DNA of 64,000 nucleotides from Pontibacter flavimaris (GTDB lineage: Bacteria; Bacteroidota; Bacteroidia; Cytophagales; Hymenobacteraceae). Where the stretch lies: contig NZ_LVWA01000004.1 in NCBI RefSeq assembly GCF_001907195.1, forward strand, positions 62,001-126,000, in the 5' to 3' direction. The translations under genes and the position numbers were made by a program. Shown one piece after another: positions 53,427 to 61,049 of the stretch (position 1 is the first letter of the stretch; every line of letters begins with the position of its first letter). The notes beneath the pieces were generated by a model. It saw only the letters and a list, made by a program, of their open reading frames with translations. It made no database searches and was not told where the DNA came from.

Positions 53427-54515
53427 TTATACTTTTTGATCCTTTGGCAAGCGCAGGGATGAGCCATACTTTACAAACTGCCCGCGCTCCAGATTCAGCC
53501 ACTCCAGGGCAGTGCCGCTGAGCATGCGTTCTTTAGTAGCCAAATCGTAGGGCATGGACTCGATGAGCTTGCCGGGCTCCAGCTCGCCCAGCGGGAACGG
53601 GTAATCGGTGCCGAGGGCTATTTTATCGGCCCCTATCAGGTTTACCAGGTACTCCAGCATCAGCGGGTCGTGCACCAGCGAGTCGAGGTAGAACCTGCCG
53701 AGGTATTCGCGCGGGTTTACGTTATTATCTACGGCGCACAGGTCGGGGCGCACCTCAAAGCCGTGGGCAATGCGCCCGATGGTTGACGGGAAGGAACCTC
53801 CGCCATGGGCAAAAGCCACGCGCAGCTTCGGCAGGCGCTCAAACACGCCCCCAAAGATCATCGAGCAGATGGCCACCGTTGTCTCGGCGGGCATGCCTAC
53901 CAGCCAGGGCATCCAGTACTTGCCGGTGCGGTCTTTGCCCAGCATATCCCAGGGGTGCACAAAAATGGCGGCGCCTAGCTCCTCGGCCGCCTCAAAAACA
54001 GGGAAGAGCTTCGGTTCGTCCAGGTTACAGCCGTTTATGTTCGTGCCGATCTGGATGCCGGCCATGCCCAGTCCTTTCACGCAGCGCTCCAGCTCTTTTA
54101 TGGCCAGGTCGGTGTCCTGCATCGGGATGGTGCCCAGGCCCACAAAGCGGTCGGGATAATCGGCTACGATGCCGGCAATATGGTCGTTGAGCAGTTGCGA
54201 GAGATCGTACGTATGCTCCGGCCTGGCCCAGTAGTTAAACATGACGGGTACCGTACTCAACACCTGCACCCCTACCCTGTGCTGGCTGCACTCGTGCATA
54301 CGCACCCTGGGGTCCCAGCAGTTGTCCTGTATCTCGCGGAAGAACTTGTCGTCCATCATCATGCGGGCGCAGCAGGGCTTGTGGTGCTCCAGCCGGACAA
54401 AGCCGCCATAGCCGTATCGCTCGCGCAGGTTGGGCCAGGTAGCGGGCAGGATATGCGTGTGGATGTCGATCTTCAGCAGGTTATCAGCAGTAAGTATGGG
54501 CGTCTTGTCTTGCAT
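53427..54515 (-). CDS. nbaD: 2-amino-3-carboxymuconate-6-semialdehyde decarboxylase (amidohydrolase)
   Basis: 362 residues from the ATG at 54515; the longer frame adds residues unlike the family. Metal ligands and active site of the ACMSD branch: KIDIHTHILPATWPNLRERY (HxH, about 13-15), IFVHPWDMLGKDR (His), FAHGGGSFPSTIGRIAHGFE, and LGTDYPFPLGELEPGKLIES (Asp). RENCWDP-type text (EIQDNCWDPRVRM) is also ACMSD-like. It decarboxylates ACMS to 2-aminomuconate semialdehyde. Last gene after the dioxygenase and a GNAT gene on the same strand; its stop codon TAA is part of an AAGTATAA motif. Confidence 0.95.
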   Translation of the reverse strand: MQDKTPILTADNLLKIDIHTHILPATWPNLRERYGYGGFVRLEHHKPCCARMMMDDKFFREIQDNCWDPRVRMHECSQHRVGVQVLSTVPVMFNYWARPEHTYDLSQLLNDHIAGIVADYPDRFVGLGTIPMQDTDLAIKELERCVKGLGMAGIQIGTNINGCNLDEPKLFPVFEAAEELGAAIFVHPWDMLGKDRTGKYWMPWLVGMPAETTVAICSMIFGGVFERLPKLRVAFAHGGGSFPSTIGRIAHGFEVRPDLCAVDNNVNPREYLGRFYLDSLVHDPLMLEYLVNLIGADKIALGTDYPFPLGELEPGKLIESMPYDLATKERMLSGTALEWLNLERGQFVKYGSSLRLPKDQKV

Positions 54516-54617
54516 GGTAGAAACGAACAAAAATGCGGCTATACGGGGTATAACTCTGTCGGGCAATCCAACAAGATAATCATTTTATACTTTTTACGCA
54601 CCTCCCGGCGCGAAAGC

Positions 54618-55166
54618 TTATACTTGCTGCTGGTAGTCTTTTCGGAGCAGGCCAAAGTATAGCAGGTCGATAAAGCGGCCGTGTTTGACCTCGCGCTCGC
54701 GCAGCCTTCCCTCACAGGTAAAGCCCAGTTTTTGCAGCACTTTCGCTGACTGATTATTGCCGCCTTCCACAATGGCCTCGATGCGGTTGAGATTCATACT
54801 TTCGAAGCCATACTTTACAACTGCTGCGGCACTCTCCGGAATATAGCCTTTTCCCCAATGCTCGGGCAGCAGCCAGAAGCCAAGCTCAGCCTTCCGATGC
54901 TCCTTCTCCAGGTTGTTCAGGCCACAGGCTCCCAGCAGCTTGTCATTCTCCTTCAGCGAGATGGTCCACCAGGCGCCGGTGCCGTTCTGCAGCAGGTCCT
55001 GGTAAAACTGCATCTGCTCCTGCACCACTTCCTCCAGGGTTTCATAATGCACCGCGTAATACTGCGTTACCCGCTTATCGGATAAGCCACAAAGTATAAA
55101 CTCCGCGTCGGAGGGCTGTACCAGGCGAAGCCGGAGGCGACCGGTGCTCAGGCTGGGGTGACTCAT
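54618..55166 (-). CDS. GNAT-family N-acetyltransferase, RimJ/RimL type
   Basis: 182 residues. The acetyl-CoA loop is ELGFWLLPEHWGKGYIPESA (about residue 93-112), and LNRIEAIVEGGNNQSAKVLQ precedes the family-typical KLGFTCEGRLRE. Probably acetylates an N-terminal amine or small molecule. The start codon overlaps the motif AAGTATG, 2 bp after the 3-hydroxyanthranilate dioxygenase stop, so the genes are tightly coupled. Role in the kynurenine pathway, if any, is unknown. Confidence 0.88.
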   Translation of the reverse strand: MSHPSLSTGRLRLRLVQPSDAEFILCGLSDKRVTQYYAVHYETLEEVVQEQMQFYQDLLQNGTGAWWTISLKENDKLLGACGLNNLEKEHRKAELGFWLLPEHWGKGYIPESAAAVVKYGFESMNLNRIEAIVEGGNNQSAKVLQKLGFTCEGRLREREVKHGRFIDLLYFGLLRKDYQQQV

Positions 55167-55168
55167 AC

Positions 55169-55708
55169 TTACTTAGCGGCCTCGGCAGGCTTGGCCGGCG
55201 GCTCCATCACGGTGCCGCAATTGTTGCAGGTGCGGTGCTCCATGCTGTCCCAGAAGTGGCTCATGATCACCGGCAGCTGCCCTACAATGTCGCTTACGTC
55301 GGCATACTCCTCATACAGTTTCTCGCCGCAGTTTTCGCAGAACCACAGGAAGCCGTCCTGCTCACCGGGCTTGCGGTAGCGCTCCATCACCAGGCCCACC
55401 GTGTTGGCCGGGCGCTGCGGCGAGTGCGGCACGCGCGGCGGCAGCAGGAAAATCTCGCCTTCCTTTATCGGGATGTCCACAGGCTTGCCGTCCTCGATGA
55501 TCTTGAGCACGATATCGCCCTCCAGCTGGTAAAAGAACTCCTCTCCTTCGTCATAATGGTAATCCTTGCGCGCATTGGGTCCGCCCACCACCATCACAAT
55601 AAAGTCGTCGTTGCCTTTAAACACCTGCTGGTTGCCTACCGGGGGCTTTAGCAGGTGGCGGTGCTCGTCAATCCATTTTTTAAAGTTGAAAGGTCTTGTT
55701 ATGGCCAT
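55169..55708 (-). CDS. nbaC: 3-hydroxyanthranilate 3,4-dioxygenase
   Basis: 179 residues from the ATG at 55708 (MAITRPFNFKKWIDEHRHLL); codons further upstream are not family-like. Cupin metal site: DYHYDEGEEFFYQLEG (His, Glu) and LLPPRVPHSPQRP (His). A rubredoxin-like CxxC pair closes the protein (FCENCGE and CNNCGTVME), as in bacterial 3-HAO. It opens 3-hydroxyanthranilate to ACMS with Fe(II) and O2. First gene of the minus-strand run 3-HAO, GNAT, ACMSD. The divergent gene is an SDR. Confidence 0.95.
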   Translation of the reverse strand: MAITRPFNFKKWIDEHRHLLKPPVGNQQVFKGNDDFIVMVVGGPNARKDYHYDEGEEFFYQLEGDIVLKIIEDGKPVDIPIKEGEIFLLPPRVPHSPQRPANTVGLVMERYRKPGEQDGFLWFCENCGEKLYEEYADVSDIVGQLPVIMSHFWDSMEHRTCNNCGTVMEPPAKPAEAAK

Positions 55709-55818
55709 AGTTTCGATTTTGAGGTTTACTTTTTGAAAGTACGCATTTTCCGGCAAACATGGTAGCAGCAGGACAAGTATAGCTATGTTACTTAGTATAG
55801 ATTTACGTACATTTATCC

Positions 55819-56607
55819 ATGGATTTAAACCTGAAGAACAAACGCGCCCTGGTGTGTGGCAGCACACAGGGCATTGGCAAAGCGATAGCCCTGGAGCTGG
55901 CACAACTGGGAGCAAGCATTACGCTCATCGCCCGGGACGAGGAAAAGCTGCAGCAGGTGGCCCAGGAGCTGGATACGCAACAGGGCCAGCAGCACGATTA
56001 CATCACCGCTGATTTTGCGGACCCCTACGACCTGAACATCCGCGTGCAGGCCTACCTCAACGACCGGCCGGGCGTACATATCCTGGTTAACAACACCGGC
56101 GGCCCGGCGGGCGGACCGATCACCGAGGCCATTTCGGATGAGTTTACCGCCGCCTTTAACCAGCACCTGATCGCCAACCACCTGTTGGCCAAAGCGGTGA
56201 TCCCGTATATGAAGGAGGCAAAGTATGGCCGTATCATCAACGTCATCAGCACCTCCGTGAAGCAGCCTTTGCATGGCCTGGGCGTATCGAATACCATTCG
56301 CGGGGCGGTAGCCAGCTGGGCAAAAACCATGGCTAACGAGCTGGGGCCTTTCGGCATTACGGTCAATAACGTGTTGCCTGGCTCTACTAAAACAGGCCGT
56401 ATAGACGCTATTATCGAGAATAAGGCCGACAAGACAGGCAAAAGCAAAGCGGACATACAGCAGGCGATGGAGGCCGAGATTCCTGCCCGCCGCTTTGCCG
56501 AGCCCGAAGAAGTGGCCGCCGCCGCTGCGTTTCTGGCCACGCCGGCCGCCGCTTACATCAATGGCATTAACGTGCCGGTGGATGGGGGCAGAACGGGGTG
56601 TTTGTAA
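55819..56607 (+). CDS. Short-chain dehydrogenase/reductase without the YxxxK motif
   Basis: 262 residues. Rossmann motif VCGSTQGIGKAIALELAQLG (about 13), NNTGGPAGG for NNAG (about 91) and catalytic Ser in NVISTSVKQP. At the position of YxxxK, the text is VSNTIRGAVASWAK, so Ser and Arg replace Tyr and Lys. The NAD(P) site and C-terminal INVPVDGGRTGCL are intact. It is divergent from nbaC and upstream of the aldehyde dehydrogenase. A reductase with an unusual mechanism, or a binding protein; role in the pathway unproven. Confidence 0.85.
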   Translation: MDLNLKNKRALVCGSTQGIGKAIALELAQLGASITLIARDEEKLQQVAQELDTQQGQQHDYITADFADPYDLNIRVQAYLNDRPGVHILVNNTGGPAGGPITEAISDEFTAAFNQHLIANHLLAKAVIPYMKEAKYGRIINVISTSVKQPLHGLGVSNTIRGAVASWAKTMANELGPFGITVNNVLPGSTKTGRIDAIIENKADKTGKSKADIQQAMEAEIPARRFAEPEEVAAAAAFLATPAAAYINGINVPVDGGRTGCL

Positions 56608-56830
56608 GTATTGATCCAACCACCCCAACCCCTCCTTGTCTAAGGCGGGGAGTCTGCTATTACTTTAGGAAAGTATAGATCCTATAGTTGATGTTCAGGA
56701 TTCAAAAGAGAAGTACGAGGCTATATTAATAAAATGTGCTACGGTAAGTACAAGCTCCCCTCCTTAGCTAAGGAGGGGCAGGGGTGGTTGGAACCGGTAT
56801 GGCAAGTATAAAACTTCAATTAAAACAAGT
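56608..56830. repeat. Pair of inverted GGAGGGG elements upstream of the aldehyde dehydrogenase
   Basis: AACCACCCCAACCCCTCCTT at 56618 and, in reverse, CCTCCTTAGCTAAGGAGGGG near 56758 with GGCAGGGGTGGTTGG after it. The two copies face each other. Same element as in islands 4 and 5. Confidence 0.65.
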
Positions 56831-58276
56831 GTGCAAAAGCTCCAGAACTACATAAACGGCCAGTTGGTAGCGCCTCTAGCAGGGCAGTATATTGACAACT
56901 ACAACCCGGCCACCGGCGAAGCATACTCTTTGATTCCGGATTCGGATGGGCAGGACGTGGAGCAGGCGGTGCAGGCAGCTCAAGTGGCTTTCCCAGCCTG
57001 GTCTAAAACGCCGGCTGAGAAGCGTGGGCAGTTCCTGATGCGCATTGCCGATCTGATCGACCAAAACCTGGACCGACTGGCCGAGGCGGAATCTGTAGAC
57101 AACGGCAAACCGCTGAAACTGGCAAAGACGGTGGATATTCCGCGGGCCAGCAGCAATATGCGTTTTTATGGTACGGCCATTCAGCATTTTGCCTCAGAGG
57201 CCCATTATATGGAGGGCACCGACGCCATCAACTATACCGTACGCCACCCGCACGGCGTGGCCGGCTGCATCTCGCCCTGGAATCTGCCGCTCTACTTGTT
57301 TACCTGGAAAATTGCGCCCGCCCTGGCTGCCGGCAATTGTGTGGTGGCCAAGCCATCCGAAATAACGCCCATGACAGCCTACCTGCTTTCGGAGATTTGT
57401 ATAGAAGCGGGTTTGCCGGCCGGTGTGCTGAACATTGTGCATGGCTACGGGCATAAGGTGGGCGCGGCTATCACGGCCCACCCGAAAGTGCCGGTTATCT
57501 CCTTTACCGGCGGCACCACAACCGGTCGTAGTATAGCTGCCACAGCGGCACCGATGTTCAAGAAGCTGTCGCTGGAACTGGGTGGCAAGAACCCCAACAT
57601 CATCTTCGCCGACTGCGACTTTAACAACGCGCTACACACGTCCATCCACTCCTCCTTTGCCAACCAGGGACAAATTTGCCTTTGCGGCTCCCGCATCTTC
57701 ATTGAGCGGCCGCTGTACGAGCAGTTCCGGGATGCTTTTGTGGAGAAAGTGAAGGCCATGACCGTGGGCGACCCGATGGAGGAAGGCACGAAACTGGGCG
57801 CGGTGGTATCGGAGCAGCACATGCAAAAAGTACTTTCCTATATCGAGTTGGCAAAACAGGAGGGCGGATACATACTTGCCGGAGGACACCAAATACAGGT
57901 AGAGGGACGTTGCCAGAACGGCTGGTTCATCGCGCCGACTATCATCGAAGGACTGCCTTACAACTGCCGCACCAACACCGAGGAGATCTTTGGCCCTGTG
58001 GTAACGCTTATGCCATTCGATACCGAGGAGGAAGTGATCCACTACGCTAACTGCACCGACTACGGCCTCTCCGCCACCATCTGGACCCAAAACCTGCCGC
58101 GGGCGCACCGCGTGGCGCACCAGGTACATGCCGGCATTATCTGGATCAACACCTGGCTCCTGCGCGACTTAAGAACCCCGTTTGGCGGCATGAAGAACTC
58201 GGGCGTAGGCCGTGAAGGCGGCTTTGAGGCACTGCGTTTCTTTACCGAGCCGCAGAATGTTTGCGTGAAGCTGTAA
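56831..58276 (+). CDS. Aldehyde dehydrogenase, probable 2-aminomuconate semialdehyde dehydrogenase
   Basis: 481 residues, GTG start at 56831 (no ATG fits better before the conserved NYINGQLVAPLAGQYIDN). Catalytic Glu in LELGGKNPNIIF (about 247) and Cys in NQGQICLCGSRIFI (about 280). The C-terminal GGMKNSGVGREGGFEALRFF is typical of the ALDH8A1/NbaE-like branch. It would oxidise the ACMSD product to 2-aminomuconate with NAD+. Genomic context strongly supports this role. Confidence 0.9.
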   Translation: MQKLQNYINGQLVAPLAGQYIDNYNPATGEAYSLIPDSDGQDVEQAVQAAQVAFPAWSKTPAEKRGQFLMRIADLIDQNLDRLAEAESVDNGKPLKLAKTVDIPRASSNMRFYGTAIQHFASEAHYMEGTDAINYTVRHPHGVAGCISPWNLPLYLFTWKIAPALAAGNCVVAKPSEITPMTAYLLSEICIEAGLPAGVLNIVHGYGHKVGAAITAHPKVPVISFTGGTTTGRSIAATAAPMFKKLSLELGGKNPNIIFADCDFNNALHTSIHSSFANQGQICLCGSRIFIERPLYEQFRDAFVEKVKAMTVGDPMEEGTKLGAVVSEQHMQKVLSYIELAKQEGGYILAGGHQIQVEGRCQNGWFIAPTIIEGLPYNCRTNTEEIFGPVVTLMPFDTEEEVIHYANCTDYGLSATIWTQNLPRAHRVAHQVHAGIIWINTWLLRDLRTPFGGMKNSGVGREGGFEALRFFTEPQNVCVKL

Positions 58277-58762
58277 GCGTGTTGTATGAAGTATAAGTAC
58301 TCTTGTCATCTCCCGCTATATTTATACAGTTGATTTATACCAGTATTGAGTGACTCGTGCGCATCAAAGAAATAGTAACCTACCTCTCTAGGGAGGTAGG
58401 GCCGTTACGTTCTCGTTTTTTGCCATCCTGAAAGTGGAAAATCCCGAACTTGTTTCGGGGGATCTTGGTAAAAGAGGGCCCCTACCCCCGCCAGTAGCTA
58501 CGGCTTAACCTACCTGCTACCAAGATCCTTAACAGAATGACAGAGGTTTTTTTAACAACGGTGTAGCTAGAACTTAACGGCCCTACTCCAAGGAAGGGAA
58601 TTGGCTTTGCTTGGTAGGATATCTAATGCGCACAAATGAATTCTTATTGGCAAATCTTAGAAGTATACTTTCGCCAGTTGAAAACGGGCTGCCAAACCAA
58701 ACAACCCATTTCCTCATCAAAGAAACGGCACTTTATACTTTCCCCTCCCCTACATTTATCCG
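58277..58762. repeat. Repeat-rich spacer between the aldehyde dehydrogenase and ClC genes
   Basis: Holds ACCTCTCTAGGGAGGTAGGG (58380), then CCATCCTGAAAGTGG and GATCTTGGTAAAAG ... CTACCAAGATC arms (58430-58530), an imperfect inverted repeat. No ORF is credible. Confidence 0.6.
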
Positions 58763-58770
58763 TACTTTTG
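58763..58770 (+). promoter_or_regulatory. Candidate -7 box, possibly leaderless promoter, of the ClC gene
   Basis: TACTTTTG fits TAnnTTTG and ends 4 nt before the ATG at 58775, so transcription would begin at or next to the start codon. No clear -33. Confidence 0.4.
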
Positions 58771-58774
58771 CCCC

Positions 58775-60046
58775 ATGGACTTTAAGAGACGACGACTGGC
58801 CGTTACGCTTCGTAACCAGATAAACTATCCTTTGCAGTTCAACCCCTTTGTGTTCAGCAAGATTTTCCTGCTGTGGGTGGCTATTGGTATTGTAGGTGGC
58901 GTAATTGCCGGCTTATACTGGACTGTGCTCGTGGGCTTTCTTCATTTTCTGGCCCCCATCCAGGGGCTGTGGGTGATCCCACTGATGGCTACGGCGGGCC
59001 TGCTGGCGGGCTTCATCATCCATAAACTAGGAGACCCGGGCGAGATGGACCTCATCGTGAACAACATCCGCTTTAAAGGCGGGCACCTGGAGCCGAAGAA
59101 CAATCCGTCCATGATCCTGTCGTCGTTATTATGTATTGCCAGCGGCGGTAGTGCCGGACCGGAGGCGCCGCTGGTGCAGGTGGTGGGCTCCACAGGCACC
59201 TTTATCGCCAAAAAGCTGAAGATACGCGGCGAGGACCTGCGCTCGCTCACCATCGCCGGTATGGCTGCGGCCTTTACAGCCCTGTTCGGCGCCCCGTTGG
59301 GCGGCACCTTGTTTGCCCTCGAAATCCTGCACCACAAGCATGTGGTAGAGTACTACCAGGCGCTTATACCGGCCTTTGTGGCCAGTTGCTCCAGCTACGT
59401 TATTTTTATCCTGATCACGCACATCGGCATCGGCCCCACCTGGAACTTCCCGGTTTACGGCACCCCGGAACTCACCGACTTCTTCTATGCCATGCTGTAT
59501 GCGCTGGCAGGTACGGCGGCGGGCTGGCTGTTCATCTTCACGGTGCGCTGGAGCAGGAGCCTGTTTAAGCGGTTTCATGTCCCGATTTACATCAAGATGA
59601 TGATGGGCGGCATTTTGATCGGCGCCATCGCTTACTTCGTGCCCCTCTCCCGCTACTTCAGCCACGACGAGCTGAACATACTTTTAGAGGAGCAGTTTAC
59701 GCTAGAGTTCCTGCTTCTACTGCTGGTGGCCAAGATCCTGGCCATTGCCTTTACCGTAACCTCCGGCTGGCGCGGCGGCTTCATCATCCCGCTGTTCTTT
59801 CTGGGCGCCACCGTGGGCCTGATCATAAACAACCTGTTTCCGGGCCAGAACCTGCCGCTTATACTTGTCAGCTGCATGGCCGCCATTAACGCCTGCGTAA
59901 CCCGCACCCCTATCAGTACCATCATCCTTCTGGCCACCTTAACTGGTTTCAATCAGTTTATCCCGATCATGTTTGCCAGCCTCACGGGCTTTTTCCTGGC
60001 GCCTAAAACACCTTTGATAAACGCGCAGCTGGGTATGAAAGAGTAA
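58775..60046 (+). CDS. ClC-family chloride channel/antiporter
   Basis: 423 residues with about ten membrane helices. The ion-selectivity motifs are GGSAGPEAPLVQV (GxxGPEGP-like, about 125), GAPLGGTLFALEI (about 172) and GWRGGFIIPLFFLGA (GxFxP-like, about 330). No CBS domains after the last helix. In bacteria such proteins exchange chloride or other anions with protons. Start ATG at 58775. Confidence 0.92.
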   Translation: MDFKRRRLAVTLRNQINYPLQFNPFVFSKIFLLWVAIGIVGGVIAGLYWTVLVGFLHFLAPIQGLWVIPLMATAGLLAGFIIHKLGDPGEMDLIVNNIRFKGGHLEPKNNPSMILSSLLCIASGGSAGPEAPLVQVVGSTGTFIAKKLKIRGEDLRSLTIAGMAAAFTALFGAPLGGTLFALEILHHKHVVEYYQALIPAFVASCSSYVIFILITHIGIGPTWNFPVYGTPELTDFFYAMLYALAGTAAGWLFIFTVRWSRSLFKRFHVPIYIKMMMGGILIGAIAYFVPLSRYFSHDELNILLEEQFTLEFLLLLLVAKILAIAFTVTSGWRGGFIIPLFFLGATVGLIINNLFPGQNLPLILVSCMAAINACVTRTPISTIILLATLTGFNQFIPIMFASLTGFFLAPKTPLINAQLGMKE

Positions 60047-60125
60047 AGTATACTTCAGCAGGCGCAACATTTCGCAGTAAATCGGCTATACTTTCTCAGG
60101 AGGCTTCGATGATGCCCTCGTGTTT

Positions 60126-60992
60126 ATGCGCCCATCCGATCATAAAGCTAAGGCCACGGTGCCGTTTATACTTTCCATACTTGATGTTAGGGAGGCGGAG
60201 CTTCGTGCGCAGGGTTTGGAGGCAAGGGAGCTGGCCGCCATCTACAACGACTATACTTCCCGGCTGAGCGAGCTGGAGGACCTGGCCATACTTGTAAGCA
60301 GCGCACTGAGGCGGCACAAAGACGTGCATGCCGTACGCTACAGGGTAAAAGAGCCGCTGCACCTGCTCAAAAAGATCCTCCGCAAAAAACAGGAGTACCC
60401 CGACCGCCACCTCACCTCCGCCAACTACCTGGAGTTTATAAACGACCTGGCGGGCCTGCGCATCCTGCACCTGTACAAAAGCGCCTGCCACGACATCGGC
60501 AACTACATACAGCAGGCTTGGGAGCTGAAACGGGAGCCTTACGCCTATGTGCAGGACGAAAATAACATAGAAGCCAGGCAATTTTACGCCGACAAGTACA
60601 GGGTGCTGGTAAATGGCAGAGGGTACAAGGCGCAGCACTACATCCTGAAAGTAAAGCCGGCCCGGCAGTTATACTTTGTAGAGGTTCAGGTGAAGACACT
60701 GCTGGAGGAAAGCTGGAGCGAGATAGACCACTGCGTCCGTTACCCCGACCGCACGCCCAACGAGCTGCTGCACCGGCTGCTGGGGCTGTTAAACCGCTTT
60801 ACGAGCACCGCCGACGAGGTGGCCACGCAAATACAGGCGCTCTCTGATGCGCTGCAGCGGTACAACCAGGGCCCGGCAGCGGGGCCGCAAGTAACCGTAG
60901 CGCAGCTGCGCAGCCACATAGACAGGCTCCCCGTTGATGAGCAGGAAAAACAGTACCTCTATACTTGCCTGGCCAAGCTAACAGGGGGCTGA
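60126..60992 (+). CDS. RelA/SpoT-domain protein, small alarmone synthetase type
   Basis: 288 residues from the ATG at 60126 (MRPSDHKAKATVPFILSILD); a GTG two codons upstream is possible. Synthetase motifs: RVKEPLHLLKKILRKK (about 75), FINDLAGLRILHLYK (about 103), GYKAQHYIL (about 172) and VEVQVKTLLEESWSEIDHCV (about 189). No HD hydrolase and no TGS/ACT domains, so a stand-alone (p)ppGpp synthetase is likely. C-terminal helices (about 210-285) may serve oligomerisation. Confidence 0.9.
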   Translation: MRPSDHKAKATVPFILSILDVREAELRAQGLEARELAAIYNDYTSRLSELEDLAILVSSALRRHKDVHAVRYRVKEPLHLLKKILRKKQEYPDRHLTSANYLEFINDLAGLRILHLYKSACHDIGNYIQQAWELKREPYAYVQDENNIEARQFYADKYRVLVNGRGYKAQHYILKVKPARQLYFVEVQVKTLLEESWSEIDHCVRYPDRTPNELLHRLLGLLNRFTSTADEVATQIQALSDALQRYNQGPAAGPQVTVAQLRSHIDRLPVDEQEKQYLYTCLAKLTGG

Positions 60993-60993
60993 C

Positions 60994-61025
60994 AAAAAAA
61001 GGCCCACCGTTTCCGGCAGGCCTTT
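60994..61025. terminator. Terminator between the alarmone synthetase and the S9 peptidase
   Basis: Reverse-strand reading: AAAGGCCTGCCGGAAACGG then TGGGCCTTTTTTT; GGCC arms with inner GCCG/CGGT and a GAAA loop. Serves the peptidase gene best. Confidence 0.75.
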
Positions 61026-61049
61026 CATACTTCAATTTATACGTTATAC

